Shown here piece by piece: positions 23,801 to 35,207 of a DNA stretch of 64,000 bases. Position numbers and translations under genes: made by a program. The notes under the pieces were generated by a model. That model did no database searches and was not told the origin of the DNA. It saw nothing but the letters and a program-made list of their open reading frames with translations. This stretch comes from Ephemerocybe angulata (Eukaryota > Basidiomycota > Agaricomycetes > Agaricales > Psathyrellaceae): assembly GCA_013368325.1 (NCBI GenBank), contig JAACJK010000113.1:496001-560000 (forward strand). The letters run 5' to 3'. The first letter of the stretch is position 1. Each line of letters opens with the position of its first letter.

Positions 23801-25171
23801 CTAGTGGTATTCATATCCCCGCGCCGTTCCGCAAGATGATGACGGACGAGAACTCTCCAATTCTCGATTTTTACCCAGAAACGTTCGAAATCGATATGAA
23901 CGGCAAGAAGATGGCCTGGCAAGGCGTGGCGCTTCTCCCTTTCATTGATGAGAAACGTCTTTTGGCGGCTATGGCTCCGGAATACGAGAACTTGACAGAG
24001 GATGAAAAGAGGCGTAACGAGCCCGGAAACGACGTCATTTTTGCGCAGAAGGAAAGCGATATCTATCCATTTTATGAGGCCCTTTACGGTAAGAAGAAGC
24101 AGAAGACGCAAGAGGTGCGTTCCCTTCGTTGAGCACTCGGAAAGCATTTTAACAATTTTTCTTCAGCCTATTCCTATCGACAGCAGCAAATGCCATGGCC
24201 TCAGCGGCTCCGTTTTGCCCAACCCTGACTGTATTCCCGGTTCAACCTACTTCTCTCCCCTCTCTGAACAAGGCATCCCCGATATCCGTAACGACCAGTC
24301 ACTTTCCGTTCTCTACTTCTTCCCCAGCCAGCTCACCCCGCATCGTTCCGTCATGCTTCCCGGAGCGAAGAAGGAGCCTCGCGTGTTGACGTCCCAAGAC
24401 ATGCACACTACGCGCAATGGTGGTGGACGAGGGCGTGGACGAGGCGGTGGATACGGCGGCGGAGATGCGGGTTACAGTCACAACAACCTTGTTAACGACC
24501 CCTTCCGATCGCGGGCGCCCAATTACAACTCGTATGGTAGTGACCGTGGAGGAGGCGGGGGAGACCGTACTGGCGGCGGGAACTATGGCCGCGGCGGTTA
24601 TTATAGCAGGGGAGGAGGAGGAGGAGGAGGTTCGTACCTGGGTGGCCAATCCCAAACCTACGGTCGTGGTCCACCGGCCCAACAGAGCTATGGTTCTCAG
24701 GGCTACAACTCCGGTTTCAACGATCGTGGAAGGGGCGGTGGAGGCGGCGGTGGAAGGGGTGGATACCCTTCAAGCGATAGGCCTCCCCAGAGCAACAACT
24801 ATGGAGGGTACGGCCAGTCTTCCAGAGGAGGCGGGGGATACGCTGCTCCTCCTCCTAGTTCGCGAGGAGGTCGGGGCGGGTACAATAATGCATACTCAGG
24901 TGGCCAGTATAACGCGCCGGCGCCTCCTGCTCAACCTTATAACTCGTATAACGCGGCCCCTTCGTATGGCCGCGGTGGTGATGGTGGTGGATATGGCGGC
25001 TATGGCGGTTATGGTGCACCTGCTGCTCCCCCTCCTCAGTACGGGGGACCCCCACCAGCCGGAGCCTATGGAGGGTATGGTGAAGGGCCCGTCAGCACAA
25101 GCTACCCTTCAAGCTACGCACCGAGAGGAGGCCCGCCTTATGCCGGCCGAGGCAGGGGTAGGGGTTATTAG
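20817..25171 (+). CDS. RAT1: 5'-3' exoribonuclease Rat1/Xrn2
   Basis: Nuclear 5'-3' exonuclease that degrades RNA behind RNA polymerase II for termination and trims rRNA. Fifteen exons give 1196 aa: 20817-20819, 20871-20919, 20978-21114, 21168-21197, 21257-21359, 21414-21527, 21583-21734, 21794-21919, 21970-22480, 22546-23311, 23363-23443, 23495-23552, 23605-23750, 23805-24114 and 24167-25171. The start codon forms its own three-base coding exon, then [16 protein letters not shown]. Catalytic acidic motifs are visible ([51 protein letters not shown]). A CCHC zinc knuckle at 271-284 ([14 protein letters not shown]) and [17 protein letters not shown] follow. The last ~260 residues are Gly/Arg/Tyr-rich with RGG repeats. 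Confidence 0.95.
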
Positions 25172-25336
25172 ATACTTATAATGTATGTTCCTGTAGATTT
25201 GTAGTTGCTCGTAATTTTGACTTCATTGAGGCTCAATTAGTATCTGGCAGGTCTCGACAACTATGCTATGAACTGCGGCACAGGGTATGTATACGCTATC
25301 CTTCGGGACGGTGATAGTTCTATACACGAAATAAAC

Positions 25337-27012
25337 CTACTGGAAGTTGGGGGAGCGAAGTAATCTGAGTTCTTTATACATCTTTCGGATATGCTCTATG
25401 AACCACCAGTGATCCTTCCAATACGGAGCGGTCGTATCTGCCTCCGAGTACGGTGTCACGGAGATGAGAGAAGGGAACATAAGGTCCAATAGCTGGGCAA
25501 TATCATTGTATTGCTGGGCATTAAATTCGCCGGTGCTTTTTGTGTCGCGAATAGCAAGGTATCGCAATTTGCTTGAAGACGGGGGCATGGCCCTCCACTT
25601 GGATATGAGCTGTGGGAAAGTAGTGCTACTCCAGTGGCTATTATAGTCGGGTGACGACCGCAGTGCAACTGAAAGGAACTCCAGCGCGATGCCTTTGGAG
25701 GAGGCAAATTTTGAGAGAGAGCCCATTGTCACCGGGGTAGACATATCGTTTCTCCCTGGAAGGTGTAAAGTCCGAAGGGTGGAAGCTGGATCCGGATATA
25801 TCGAAAGAATCCACGAGGCGAACTGTGAGCCATCCACACCGATGGCGTTTGCGTCCAGTTTAAAGTCAACCAATAGCTTTCCCGATTGAAGGGTAAGCAG
25901 GGGTGTAATTGCTGAGGCGTAAACACTGAATTTCAGCTCCTCGTCGACTAATTCAAGCTTTCGTAGGGTCTGTATTCCGGCGAGGGTTTTTGCAAGCGGC
26001 TCGAAGTAGTTAGAAGCGTTGATGCTTCTCGACAGGACAACTGTCAAGCTTGTCATCTTGTCCAAAAGGGAGGAGGGTATGCAGCAAATCCTATTTTCGT
26101 TTCTGCTGACCGCGTGGAACGACGTGAGCTTTGTGAAAACCCCAGGTTCCGTAGCCTGGGGGCTTGAGCTTGGGCTGGCGGGGTGGGATGGGAAATGAAG
26201 ATCCAGGGTAAGAGCTGTCACATTCTTGAGACCTTTCCCCAGTTTCTCGAGCTCGTTCGGTTTGAGATTAATTGTTGGTAGTTGCAGGTCGAGAACTTGC
26301 AGATTCCGCATCTGCAAGACAGCATCGAGGACGGCAGAGGAGACATTCCTCTTGCTTTTCAAAGACAGGGCCCTGATCGATGTAAGTTGTCTTGAGGCAA
26401 GAGGGAGGCAGTAGTTTGCAAACAAGGGACTGGAGAGGGTTTCGCCATGGAAGTGAACTTCCTGAACGCCAGAGGAGAAGAGGAGGGGAAGCGTGGCGAA
26501 TTCGTGAGTGGGATCATCTGGGGCTCCAAAATAGATTTTTCGCAAGTTTGGAAGAAGCGGTTGGCCACCTAGTTCGCGGGCAATGAGGACGTATAAATGG
26601 GGAGAGATGCGCGCCGTCGATTGCTGAGAGGCGAGAGTACGCATGTCCAGGATGCGGACCCGTAACGCGAAGTGGCGAAAGGGACTATCATCTAAGATTG
26701 TCCCGTCGAAGTACTAGGTGGCAATATTGTGCGTGAGTCGAAAAAGGTGCCAGACACCTGATCTTAACTCACAAAAGCATTATTCACAACTTTGAGACCA
26801 GGCAGTACTTTGACCAGTGGCATGAGCGATTCCAAGCACGCCCACAGACAGTCCAATGCTGGGTCTCTGAAACTCCTGCAGACGAGTGCGAGATCGCGCA
26901 GTTGCTTCCTTCCAAGGACCACTTCTCCTCTGGGTAAAGGTGTTGGGTCAGTGGGAAGAAGATTTCGGAAAATCGTGGTCAAGAGATCGTAATTTAGACT
27001 GGACCGAGCCAT
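25337..27012 (-). CDS. F-box protein with leucine-rich-like repeats
   Basis: Exons 26773-27012 and 25337-26712 region (exon 2 starts at 26713) give 538 aa through one GT-AG intron. The N-terminus (MARSSLNYDLLTTIFRNLLP, then LRDLALVCRSFRDPALDCLW) is an F-box, which binds Skp1 in SCF ubiquitin ligases. The rest has irregular Leu-rich segments (VLDLQLPTINLKPNELEKL, TSLTVVLSRSINAS), as in the large, fast-evolving F-box families of Agaricomycetes. The substrate cannot be told. Confidence 0.8.
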
Positions 27013-27220
27013 ATCGCACTGGGTGGAGGTCGATTACAAGTTAAGATCGTTGATTCCTGATGGAGAGGAAGGAAGGAAAGACGCTAGGAAAACCTTAGTC
27101 TCTATGCCCCTTGATCACATCTCCTGTTAAATTGTTCGCACGGTTGTCAGGGCGCCTCTGAACAGCGCTTAATGGCAAATAGTGAAGCTGACATATGCAC
27201 TGCGAAAGACGCTATCCACC

Positions 27221-28496
27221 CTAAGAACTTTCCGCTAATGCGTCCAGTATAGCTTGTGCACGTTCCTTCTTAACGTTCACTGTCGGTACCTCGGGCACTG
27301 CAGGTACGGCTGCGATTATAGCACCTGCAACAGGTTGGCCAGACGTTGGCTTAAGGATCGACTTCGGTTTCGACCCATCTCCCGCTGCTTCAACTTCGGT
27401 GGTCTCAGTATTCTCTACATCCACCACCGGGGCGGGTTCAACGATAGCAGCACGACAAGTTTCCTTGAGCTTTTCGCGAGAGCCTCCTTGTATCTGTGCG
27501 ATGTACTTGATAGCGAGAGCGAGGTAGGTGTCGGGTATCTGAAGATTTCAATTGGTCGATGCCCAAGAAGGCCGAAGCTAAGAAGATACACACCGATTCA
27601 CCAGACCACACGTTACGCAAAATCCAGTTCTGCTTCGCTTTGTTGAATTTCCATTCGGACGGGTTGTTGAACTGAGTGAAGGCATATTCGAGTGCTAGGG
27701 GACGGTTAAATATTGCACTCTCAAGTATCAATCGCGGCGTACCTTTGAGGGCTTGCGGGTTTAGGGACTCATCCTCCTCCGGGTTGGGGAACTGAGTTTT
27801 GTTTTTGCGTGGCGTTGAGGGAGAAGAAGCCTCTTTCTCGGAGGACTTGGACTTGGACTTCTTTGGTGACGACGGGAGGTCGCATTCAGTAGATTTTGCC
27901 TTCTTCGCCTTCCTCTCCTTCTTCCTTTTCTTCTTCTCCTCCGCCTCCGTCAGAGGTTCAGACGAAGGTTTGGCAGGGGCCTCTTCTGAAGTAGGCGCAG
28001 GCGTGGGTTCGGAGTCGGATGCATCGATGGGTTCGGCTCTAGAGGCTTTCTTCCTATCCTTCCTGGACTTCTTCTCCTCCTTACTCTCGCGCTTCGGTAC
28101 TGAGGGAGAGACGTCCTCGACACCCGTTTTTCGATTTTCTGAAGGCGCAACCTCCGGTTCCTCGATTGACATGGCGTTGGGTTCTCCAGAGTCAGAGGTT
28201 TTCATATCCTTCCTTTTCTTCTTCTTTTTTGGAGCTTCTGAGTTGGTGGTATCGGCAGGGGTATCTAGCTGCGCGTCGTCTTGCTCTAGGCGGCGCTTTT
28301 TACTCGACTTCTTGGATTGCTTGGGCTCCTCGTCAAGAGGTCCATCTATTGCCATAGGTTCATCCGCGGGAGATTCGACACGAGCTTCGAGGATTTGCTC
28401 TTCATTTTTGGGTGCCTTCGAGGGCTTGTCTTTCTTGCTTTTCTTCTCCCCTGATTTCTTGTCCTTCTTCGAGGTCCGTTCCTCCGTCTTTCCCAT
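27221..28496 (-). CDS. WKF (C7orf50-like) domain protein, probably nucleolar
   Basis: Exons 27743-28496, 27594-27694 and 27221-27538 give 390 aa. The first ~250 residues are dense Lys/Ser/Glu with repeated KKKKKRK and KKERKAKKAKS blocks, typical nuclear/nucleolar localisation sequence. Then comes ALEYAFTQFNNPSEWKFNKA with KQNWILRNVW, the WKF domain (C7orf50/DUF2373), followed by IPDTYLALAIKYIAQIQGG. WKF proteins are linked to ribosome biogenesis in other eukaryotes; the role here is inference. The gene is divergent to VPS52 with 193 bases between start codons. Confidence 0.82.
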
Positions 28497-28689
28497 CTTG
28501 AATAGATATAGAGAAATTAGATGAAGCGCAGAGAGAACGTGGGCAACCTTGAAGGTCGTAAAGAGGAAGCAATTTGATCGGACTTGTTCTGCCCTGGCCA
28601 TCACCGCTCGGTGATGGCTGCTAATATCGCGAAGCACACCCACTGTGACCCGTCTCTTAAACTCGAGCAGCGACCTCGTCACCGGGATC

Positions 28690-31075
28690 ATGGCGTCCAT
28701 AGAGAGTGGTACGTCGTATAACATCTCCTCGTATTCAAAAACACTTACACAACTCATAGAGAACACGTCACAGGGCGATTTCTGTAAGGGTATACCTTGG
28801 TGGAAGCCATTGCTGTCCTCACTCCTGTGACGTGTATTAGATCAGGAACGGGCCAAGGAGTTCGTGGAATTGCATGATCAAGTTGAAGTATGCGTGACCT
28901 TCCTCGGGCGTCGTTCTTGCAGCGCTGACGCACTCTCGCTCGCACTCTCAGACAAGCGTCAATCTCCTCGACTCTCTCGAATCGTTCCTTTCGACATTCC
29001 AAAAGGACCTCGATGCCGTTGCAGGCCAGATATCGGAACTGCAGGATAGAAGCAAAGATATAGAAGGGAGACTCAAAAGTCGGCGGGTGAGTGGTAGGAA
29101 TGCCTTGGAGGCACCTTGAACTTTGTGTAATGATGCGAAACCACAGAGAATTGAACGGCCGTTGTCGAGCTTGCTCTCTGACATTACAATTTCGCCATCT
29201 CTCGCAGCGATTATTCTCGATACCAATGTCGGAGAACCGTGGATTGAAGCCATCGACCAGTTCGAGCAACGGCTCATCACTTCTAGATCACGAACAAGAG
29301 TCAAGGCAGCGCGGGATCTCGGAGAGGTAGCGGAGGGTCTTAGGATTGTCGTACGTACTCCATCTACGAGCGTAGGCTGTCTCCTCACTTCTCGGAGCTA
29401 GGCCGCAACAAAGCTGAGGGGGTTCTTCCTGGCTCTCTTCCAACCGATACGCAGTAGCGTCACGACAAATATGCAAGTCATCCAAACCTCAGTGTTGCTC
29501 AAATACAGCACTCTATTTGCCTTCTTGCAGCGTCAGGCACCTGCAGTGGCCAATGAGCTGCAACGGGCATATGTTGGAGCTGCGCGCTTGTATTACGAGA
29601 CTGGATTTCGACGCTACGCCCGCAGTCTTGGGTCCATCAAGGTGCCGACATAGCCTCAGCCTCTATTGAGTGCCAACTAACTCAGTTTCTCGCATGTAGA
29701 CGCGAACACCCGAGAAGTTTGAACCAATCGTGAACATGGGCGAAAGGGAAGCGGAATTAAACCTGCAAAGGCTGCAGCATGCGAAGATGGACGGCCCAGG
29801 TGTAACTCTTGCCTTTATGGCAGATAACAAAGCCCATGTCAGTCAAAATTCCCTTTCTTTACCTCCACTTCGCTAAATTATTTGCAGAAAGAGCCGATAG
29901 AAGCGTTATTTCGCTCTCTGCTACTTGTCTTCATGGACAATGCAACAGCTGAATACACCTTCATCACTGCCTTCTTTGCCACTTCGCAGTCGTCAGATAC
30001 AGTCGAGTCCAGCCTTTCTCTGCTTACCCCAAACGCCGTTGTACCAACTCCAACGATGATGGCAACTCCAGACACGGTCACCTTTGAGCAGAACAGATCC
30101 CCCGTCGCATCTGAATACGAAGGAAGTTCTCGCCATGTATCTGGAGCAATGCCCGGTATCGGCAGTGTGTTGGCCTCCACTAAGGAAGACCAAGCACTCG
30201 TTGACTCTATCTGGAGACAGGTTATGGACCCAGTGACGGAATACTGCCAAGTACGTTGGTTTCGCCCCCCTGGCGCTGGTTGCTGACGCCAACGGTGGTA
30301 GACCTTCCTGAAAACAGTACTGGAACCGATGCCAGCGGCTGTCCCGCTGTTGACTATGATCCGCTTAACGGAGGACATAGTTACTGAGGTTCAAAAGCGA
30401 CGTTGCCCGCCAGCAGAGAATTTTATCTTTGGTATCCGGATACAGATGTGGCCTGTCTTCCAAAAAGTCATGCATGAGCATATTGAATCGTTGAAGAAGC
30501 TGGCAGAAGGGACCAGCGGCGGCTACTTCAGCCGGTCTTCGCCAGTCACGGATGCGACTGTAGCGAAGGTGAGTAAATAAGGCACCTTCTACATGGAAAT
30601 ATTCGGCTGACCCAGCATCGATATAGGCTGCGCGCCATTATGTCAATTTCTTCAATTCCTTCGTGTGTTTGACAGAACACGAGGAAGAAACCATGATTTT
30701 CTCCAAGTTAGTTTTCAACCAAGTAATCACCCTTGCTGTCTTGGGTGTCTGACAACCTCGATTAGTCTTCAGCGGCTACGTGAAGAACTAGCGAAACTTA
30801 TCAGCCGTCACACGGAAAAGATAACGGACGTAGTGGCGAAAGCCACGGCGCAATCAGCTCTTTACGAGATCATCCTCCAGGATCTAAGTGTAAGCTTGCC
30901 AAAACTTCTAATCGAACCAGCATTAACCTCCCAACAGAAGGGAACTCAGCACAGCGCACATCTAAAACTTCAGAAGGAGATCGCACATTGGGCGTACTTG
31001 GATGAGGAAGCAAAGCGCAAGATCGTTTCTGCTGGTCAGTCACGTCCTAGGCATTCCGACACACCCCATACTTAG
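28690..31075 (+). CDS. VPS52: GARP complex subunit Vps52
   Basis: Tethers endosome-derived vesicles at the trans-Golgi as part of GARP. Exons 28690-28708, 28760-28783, 28841-28887, 28952-29086, 29147-29350, 29402-29641, 29700-29837, 29888-30250, 30302-30568, 30627-30706, 30766-30889 and 30938-31075 give 592 aa. Signatures are FVELHDQV, LLDSLESFLSTFQKDL, ISELQDRSKDIEGRLKSRR (the Vps52 coiled coil), EPWIEAIDQFEQRL, LRGFFLALFQPIR, IQTSVLLKYSTLFAFLQR and QMWPVFQKVMHEH. The first two coding exons are only 19 and 24 nt. The 3' end is uncertain: a 41-nt GT-AG intron (31035-31075) would carry the frame to a stop at 31155 instead. Confidence 0.88.
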
Positions 31076-31283
31076 ATCCCAACGCTTCTAGTCTCTGGCT
31101 ATGCTGGCCGATAGTCATGCCACACCTGCAGTGTTACTTTGCATCTGCTAATTGATACCCGCTTACACGCTCTCCTGGCCTGAAGTTCTATCTTTGCTGT
31201 GAGAGTCTGACATCCCTCGTAAGCGCCGGCTAACATCGTCAATGAGATTCCATTCCGACTTTAGTAAAGAGAGGTAAGTACAG

Positions 31284-32396
31284 CTAAGGAGAAAATGCAT
31301 CGAAGGTATCTACAGGTGCGCCACCTTGCTTAACTCCTCCCCCAGGGATATAGATTGAATCACGGATAGCGACAGCACTAGTTCCATGCCTCGGTGACTT
31401 CATTTTCTCCAACTTTGCCCAACTGTCCTCGGCAACGTCGTAAGCCTCGACCTGGTCAAACACTCCGTCTGAACCAGGGGCAGGGTTGCCTTCCCCGCCG
31501 AAAGTGTACACCTTGCCCTTCACCAACGCTGCCGATATCCCGCCCCGAGGCGTCGGCATCTTCCCTTTCTTTACTACCCAACCTTCTTCAAGATGGTTCA
31601 AGTCAAGAGCGAAGACATCGCCTCTCACATTGACCTGGCCCCTATCCCTACCACCTAGGACATAGAATACCCCGTTGTGGACAGCAGCGCCAGCATGATC
31701 CCTCCTCCCAGGTAACGTCCTTGCCCCTTCTGGCAAAGTAATCCATTGTCCAGACGTTGTGTTGAAAGCGGAGACAGTGTCGACTGATTGCTGGACTCCG
31801 AATTTGGGGTCCAGAGGTAGGAGGGACATCCCACCTGCGAGATAGATGATATTCTTGTACACCCCCATCGCTGCACTTCCTCTTGCCGTATCACTTTCCG
31901 GCAAATTTGGCAGCGAAGTCCATTTATCCGTGGCTGGGTCATAGACATGGCTTCTGGGCGACCCCGGATAGGAGCCATCTTGGCGATCGTATAGGCCACC
32001 AAGAAGGTAAATCTTGCCTCTGATGACGGCCGCGTTTGGATGGTTGAGGGCTTCGGGGGCTGGGGACGCAGTAAGCCATTTGCGGGTGTGGAGGGAGTAC
32101 AACTGGAGAAGACCGATGGTGTTGAAGCTTGTTGTGTTATTGGTGGTGGTAAAAGGTGTTATACCGCCCAGGACTCCGAGATATGATGTGTTAAGCGCGA
32201 GGGTGACGTGCTCTTGACGGGGTCCAAGGGCAATGGGCGGGAGGGTGGTCCACCTTTCCTTGACTACTGCCTTATCTGCAGCTGCTCCCTTTATAGAGGG
32301 CAATCCAGAGTGATAGTCTCGGAGGGTCGAAGAGCCAGAGCTAAGGGATGCAGCGACATGAGAAAGCAGGCAAACTAGAACGAGTGAGGGCTTCAT
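31284..32396 (-). CDS. Secreted kelch-repeat protein
   Basis: A single exon of 370 aa begins MKPSLVLVCLLSHVAASLSS, a clear signal peptide. Six kelch blades follow with the GG doublets YLGVLGG, KIYLLGGLYD, IIYLAGGMSL, VFYVLGGRDRG, KVYTFGGEGN and SIYIPGGG, each with a downstream W such as DKWTSLP, GQWITLP and DSWAKLE. This predicts a six-bladed beta-propeller in the secretory pathway or outside the cell. Catalytic residues of galactose oxidase were not identified, so no enzyme activity is assigned. The frame extends upstream to 32525, but the signal peptide and the TATA-like site at 32441 support the start at 32396. Confidence 0.82.
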   Translation of the reverse strand: MKPSLVLVCLLSHVAASLSSGSSTLRDYHSGLPSIKGAAADKAVVKERWTTLPPIALGPRQEHVTLALNTSYLGVLGGITPFTTTNNTTSFNTIGLLQLYSLHTRKWLTASPAPEALNHPNAAVIRGKIYLLGGLYDRQDGSYPGSPRSHVYDPATDKWTSLPNLPESDTARGSAAMGVYKNIIYLAGGMSLLPLDPKFGVQQSVDTVSAFNTTSGQWITLPEGARTLPGRRDHAGAAVHNGVFYVLGGRDRGQVNVRGDVFALDLNHLEEGWVVKKGKMPTPRGGISAALVKGKVYTFGGEGNPAPGSDGVFDQVEAYDVAEDSWAKLEKMKSPRHGTSAVAIRDSIYIPGGGVKQGGAPVDTFDAFSP

Positions 32397-32440
32397 TGTA
32401 ATTGAGCAGCAGAATCCAAAGTTTGGTTCCTCACGGCGGC

Positions 32441-32446
32441 TTATAT
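32441..32446 (-). promoter_or_regulatory. TATA-like box of the kelch gene
   Basis: On the minus strand the sequence reads CATATAAG about 45-50 bases before the ATG at 32396. Position fits a core promoter. Confidence 0.35.
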
Positions 32447-33243
32447 GCTGCTGTGGGATGGGTTGGGAAGTTGGTCCACAGTGGGCCGAGCTCGAGAAGA
32501 GCCAAACGCCGAGGTAGCTGCTCACCTGATGTTAGAACTTTTTCCGAGAAGTTGTTTTTGATGTAGGGTTTGGAAGCTTTGAAGAAATTCCTCTGCTGAG
32601 AGAATCCTTGAATGCTGAGTCAGGACTGGTATTCTTTGCCTTCTTTGTACGGCACGCATGAGAGCGAGCTGCGAGGCTAAAAAGATTGGAGTTCAGCATC
32701 AGGCGGGTACTGGTATCTCGCTCCGAGTACACACCATCTCTCCACACACCGAATTCTCCGCGCGCGCAGCGGTGTTAAGGTCGGCGCTTATTTCACTTAT
32801 GACGTGAAAGTGATTATGTAAATGGGTCTCAGATTCCAAGGAGCAATGAGACACCTATAGCGGTTTTCCAATCAAACCTCTGGGTGTCCAAAGAAGGAAA
32901 AGAAAGAAAGAAAGGGGAAATTATCTAAGCTTCACTGTATCCTTCCTCGACCACTTCATATGCTTAAATATGTGCTCAGAGGACTCCTAGCATGACATTA
33001 CTTATGTACCTAAAGAAATAGTATGATAAACAAGGCCGTAGTTCGAAATTTCTGAGCGCCTCGCGGCGGGCCCATGCCAAATATGGCACTGATTGAGGAA
33101 TCTTCCACCGTGTAGGCATTCAATGGGCAAACACTCCATTCCTTTCGTTAGCGATAGCAGAGAATACACCAGAGTGATTCCCCAGCATCTGGGGCTCGGG
33201 CGCTACTCGATACTCCGTCAACGTCGAGCTCGAGCTCAGGACT

Positions 33244-33288
33244 GGCAGCTAACATTCCCAAAAATGGTCGTGGGAATGGCAGCTAACA
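33244..33288. repeat. Paired GGCAGCTAACA motifs around a CATTCCCA inverted repeat
   Basis: GGCAGCTAACA occurs at 33244 and again at 33278. Between them CATTCCCA (33253-33260) and TGGGAATG (33271-33278) form an 8-bp inverted repeat. A third copy of the motif lies at 33485 beside the large palindrome. Confidence 0.6.
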
Positions 33289-33460
33289 GGCCTCACAGCC
33301 ACCGTGTTATCTGCCATTTCATGGAAATTGACCCCTCCGCGCTCACCCATCTCGCATTCTGGCCACATCCCAAGGGAGTGGTACTCTAGAAGAACAGAGA
33401 ATGACATTTCCAAAAATTTGAGACACATATTTGCGAACATGGACATCAGCAAGTGCATCT

Positions 33461-33496
33461 ATGTTACCTGCCCGGCAATTGCCGGGCAGCTAACAT
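33461..33496. repeat. 36-bp near-perfect palindrome
   Basis: The core at 33468-33489 (CTGCCCGGCAA and its complement TTGCCGGGCAG) is a perfect 22-bp palindrome. ATGTTA to the left and TAACAT to the right extend it with a single mismatched pair (C467/C490 in local numbering 33467 and 33490). Confidence 0.85.
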
Positions 33497-33528
33497 ACCC
33501 AAGAGGTTTGATTTGTAAACCCCTATAG

Positions 33529-33748
33529 CCGTCCATCCCCTGTAAAAAAGTCTGCTGTATACTACTGCAAACTATCGAGGGCAGCTGGGCCGACTCATTC
33601 GGAGTCGCTTGCTGATCCCGCCGCCGACGATTGACAAGAATGGAAATAGGTCCATCAGGAGCTCGGCATCAATGGCCAGTGCAAACATTGGACAGCACCT
33701 TTCTTCTTTACCACCACCTTACTTTCCCAACTTCCTGCCAATCACATC
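33529..33748. other. THOC7 upstream region
   Basis: Sequence between the inverted-repeat element and the THOC7 start; likely its promoter and leader. No defined motif. Confidence 0.35.
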
Positions 33749-34944
33749 ATGGCACCTCCAAATGGCCCAGATTCTACGAGAGGGAGGCAAGGGCCGGTTC
33801 CTATACCCCCAATGTCTTTGGAAGAAGAAGGTACACACTTGGCCAACTTGCCGATGATACGTGACTGAAGGGAGCGCTAATAGCATCTCCACAGATAGCA
33901 TTGTCTATGCTCGAATGGTGATGAACGACGACAGAACCCTAAAGAGGATCATCAAGAAGTACCACACTTACGCATCGCTCGCCTCGAACCTAGACTCCGG
34001 CAGCGATGGTGTAACTTCCAGCTCTGTCGAAGATGCACGAGAGTCGTTTTTGTTGGATCTCAGGTCATACCAGCTGTCATTCAAGAAAGCTACAGTGACA
34101 TGTGAGACGGAAGGGAGACAGGTTGAGCAGTACCAGCGGGAGAAAGAGCGAATAGGTATGTTCCGTTGCAAAAAGACGCGTTTTGTTGTGCGGGGTTGGT
34201 CAAAGCGCTGAAACAACTTGAACTGTTGCTCCTCAGACCGCGAGCACGCCACACTCCGAGAGCAGATTGAAGAACTCAAGGTTGCACTGGAGAATGCACA
34301 AATGCTGAAACGACGGAAAATCGAGTATGACCTCGTCACGGAGAAGGTCAACTCGCTGCCACCCCGAGACGAACTTGAGCAGTGCGTACCTGATAACGGC
34401 TCATCAGCCGCATCGACAATAAACCCAATCCTCCTTCAGTTCTATTTACGCACTTGAAAACGACATGGCTAATATTCGTGCTGAACAAGAACTGCAAAGC
34501 CGAGTCATGCTAAACCAGAAGTCGGCACTGGACGACATCATTGTGGACTTGTCAGCTCTGCGGTTTATTGGAAAAGAAAAGGAAACCCAAACGGCTTCAA
34601 ACTCTGCTCGAGCAACACCGTTCGCCGATACTGTGGACACCCTCGCGGTAGAGTCCGCCTCGGAAATTGCGGGAAGGTCTGCGTCCTCGCCACCGTCGCA
34701 GATGGACAAGGAATCCAACGAGAAGGATTCTGAGAAGGAGGAAGGAGAGGAGGATAGGGATGGTGATGATGAATTGTCAGGGAAGACAGAGGAGAGTGGG
34801 GACAAAGAAGATGATATTGAAATGGGTGAAGTGGAGGAGGAGCCGAGAGACAAGTTGAAGAAGAAATTCCGAGAAGAAGAACTCGAGGAGGGTGAGGCAA
34901 GCGACTTCAGCAGTGAACTGTCTGACCCCCCAGACGATGATTAG
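33749..34944 (+). CDS. THOC7: THO complex subunit 7 (Thoc7/Mft1-like)
   Basis: THO couples transcription to mRNA export in the nucleus. Exons 33749-33830, 33895-34155, 34237-34381 and 34440-34944 give 330 aa. Key segments are SIVYARMVMNDDRTLKRIIK, KKYHTYASLA and DLRSYQLSFKKATVTCETE, followed by a long coiled coil (HATLREQIEELKVALENAQM, KRRKIEYDLVTEKVNSLPPR, SIYALENDMANI) as in Thoc7. The C-terminal ~130 residues are strongly acidic (EKEEGEEDRDGDDE, EEELEEGEASDFSSELSD), a feature of the fungal members. Confidence 0.85.
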
Positions 34945-35207
34945 GTCGACATAACTTATGATAACCACCTTTCCGTTTCTTGCATTCCTCTTTTTAATTC
35001 TTACCAGGGAAACTGCTTCTTTTAAAGGTGTTTGATGCTATATCACCACATTTGCGCTGGACTTGTATGTAGAGGCTTTGGATCTTCTCGTGGTGGTGGG
35101 CCTGATATGATCCAATTTCATGGCACGATGATGTCAGGACGGCCATCAAGCCGCGGCCCAGGTCAACTGCGCAGTCAGTGTGGGTGCGATGAAGCAATCC
35201 TCCCAGA
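34945..35207. other. Intergenic
   Basis: 3' region of THOC7 and upstream region of the M28 peptidase gene. No gene seen. Confidence 0.35.

Larger units (their letters stand above)
32855..33528. mobile_element. MITE-like element with ~30-bp terminal inverted repeats
   Basis: The left arm at 32855-32885 (CTATAGCGGTTTTCC then AATCAAACCTCTGGGT) and the right arm at 33497-33528, read on the other strand (CTATAGGGGTTTACA then AATCAAACCTCTTGGGT), match except for three substitutions and one inserted base. The 674-bp interior codes nothing convincing and holds palindromes and repeated GGCAGCTAACA motifs. This is the structure of a non-autonomous DNA transposon (MITE). The target-site duplication is not clear because CTATAG is itself palindromic. 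It sits in the shared upstream region of the kelch gene and THOC7. Confidence 0.6.

Noticed and set aside
24417..25181. Alternative 254-codon frame over the RAT1 C-terminus
   Set aside because: Out of frame with the conserved RAT1 exons; it arises from GGN repeats of the RGG tail.
27799..28524. 241-codon open frame on the plus strand
   Set aside because: Antisense to the Lys-rich WKF-domain gene; its Phe/Ser-rich product merely mirrors AAG/GAG codons.
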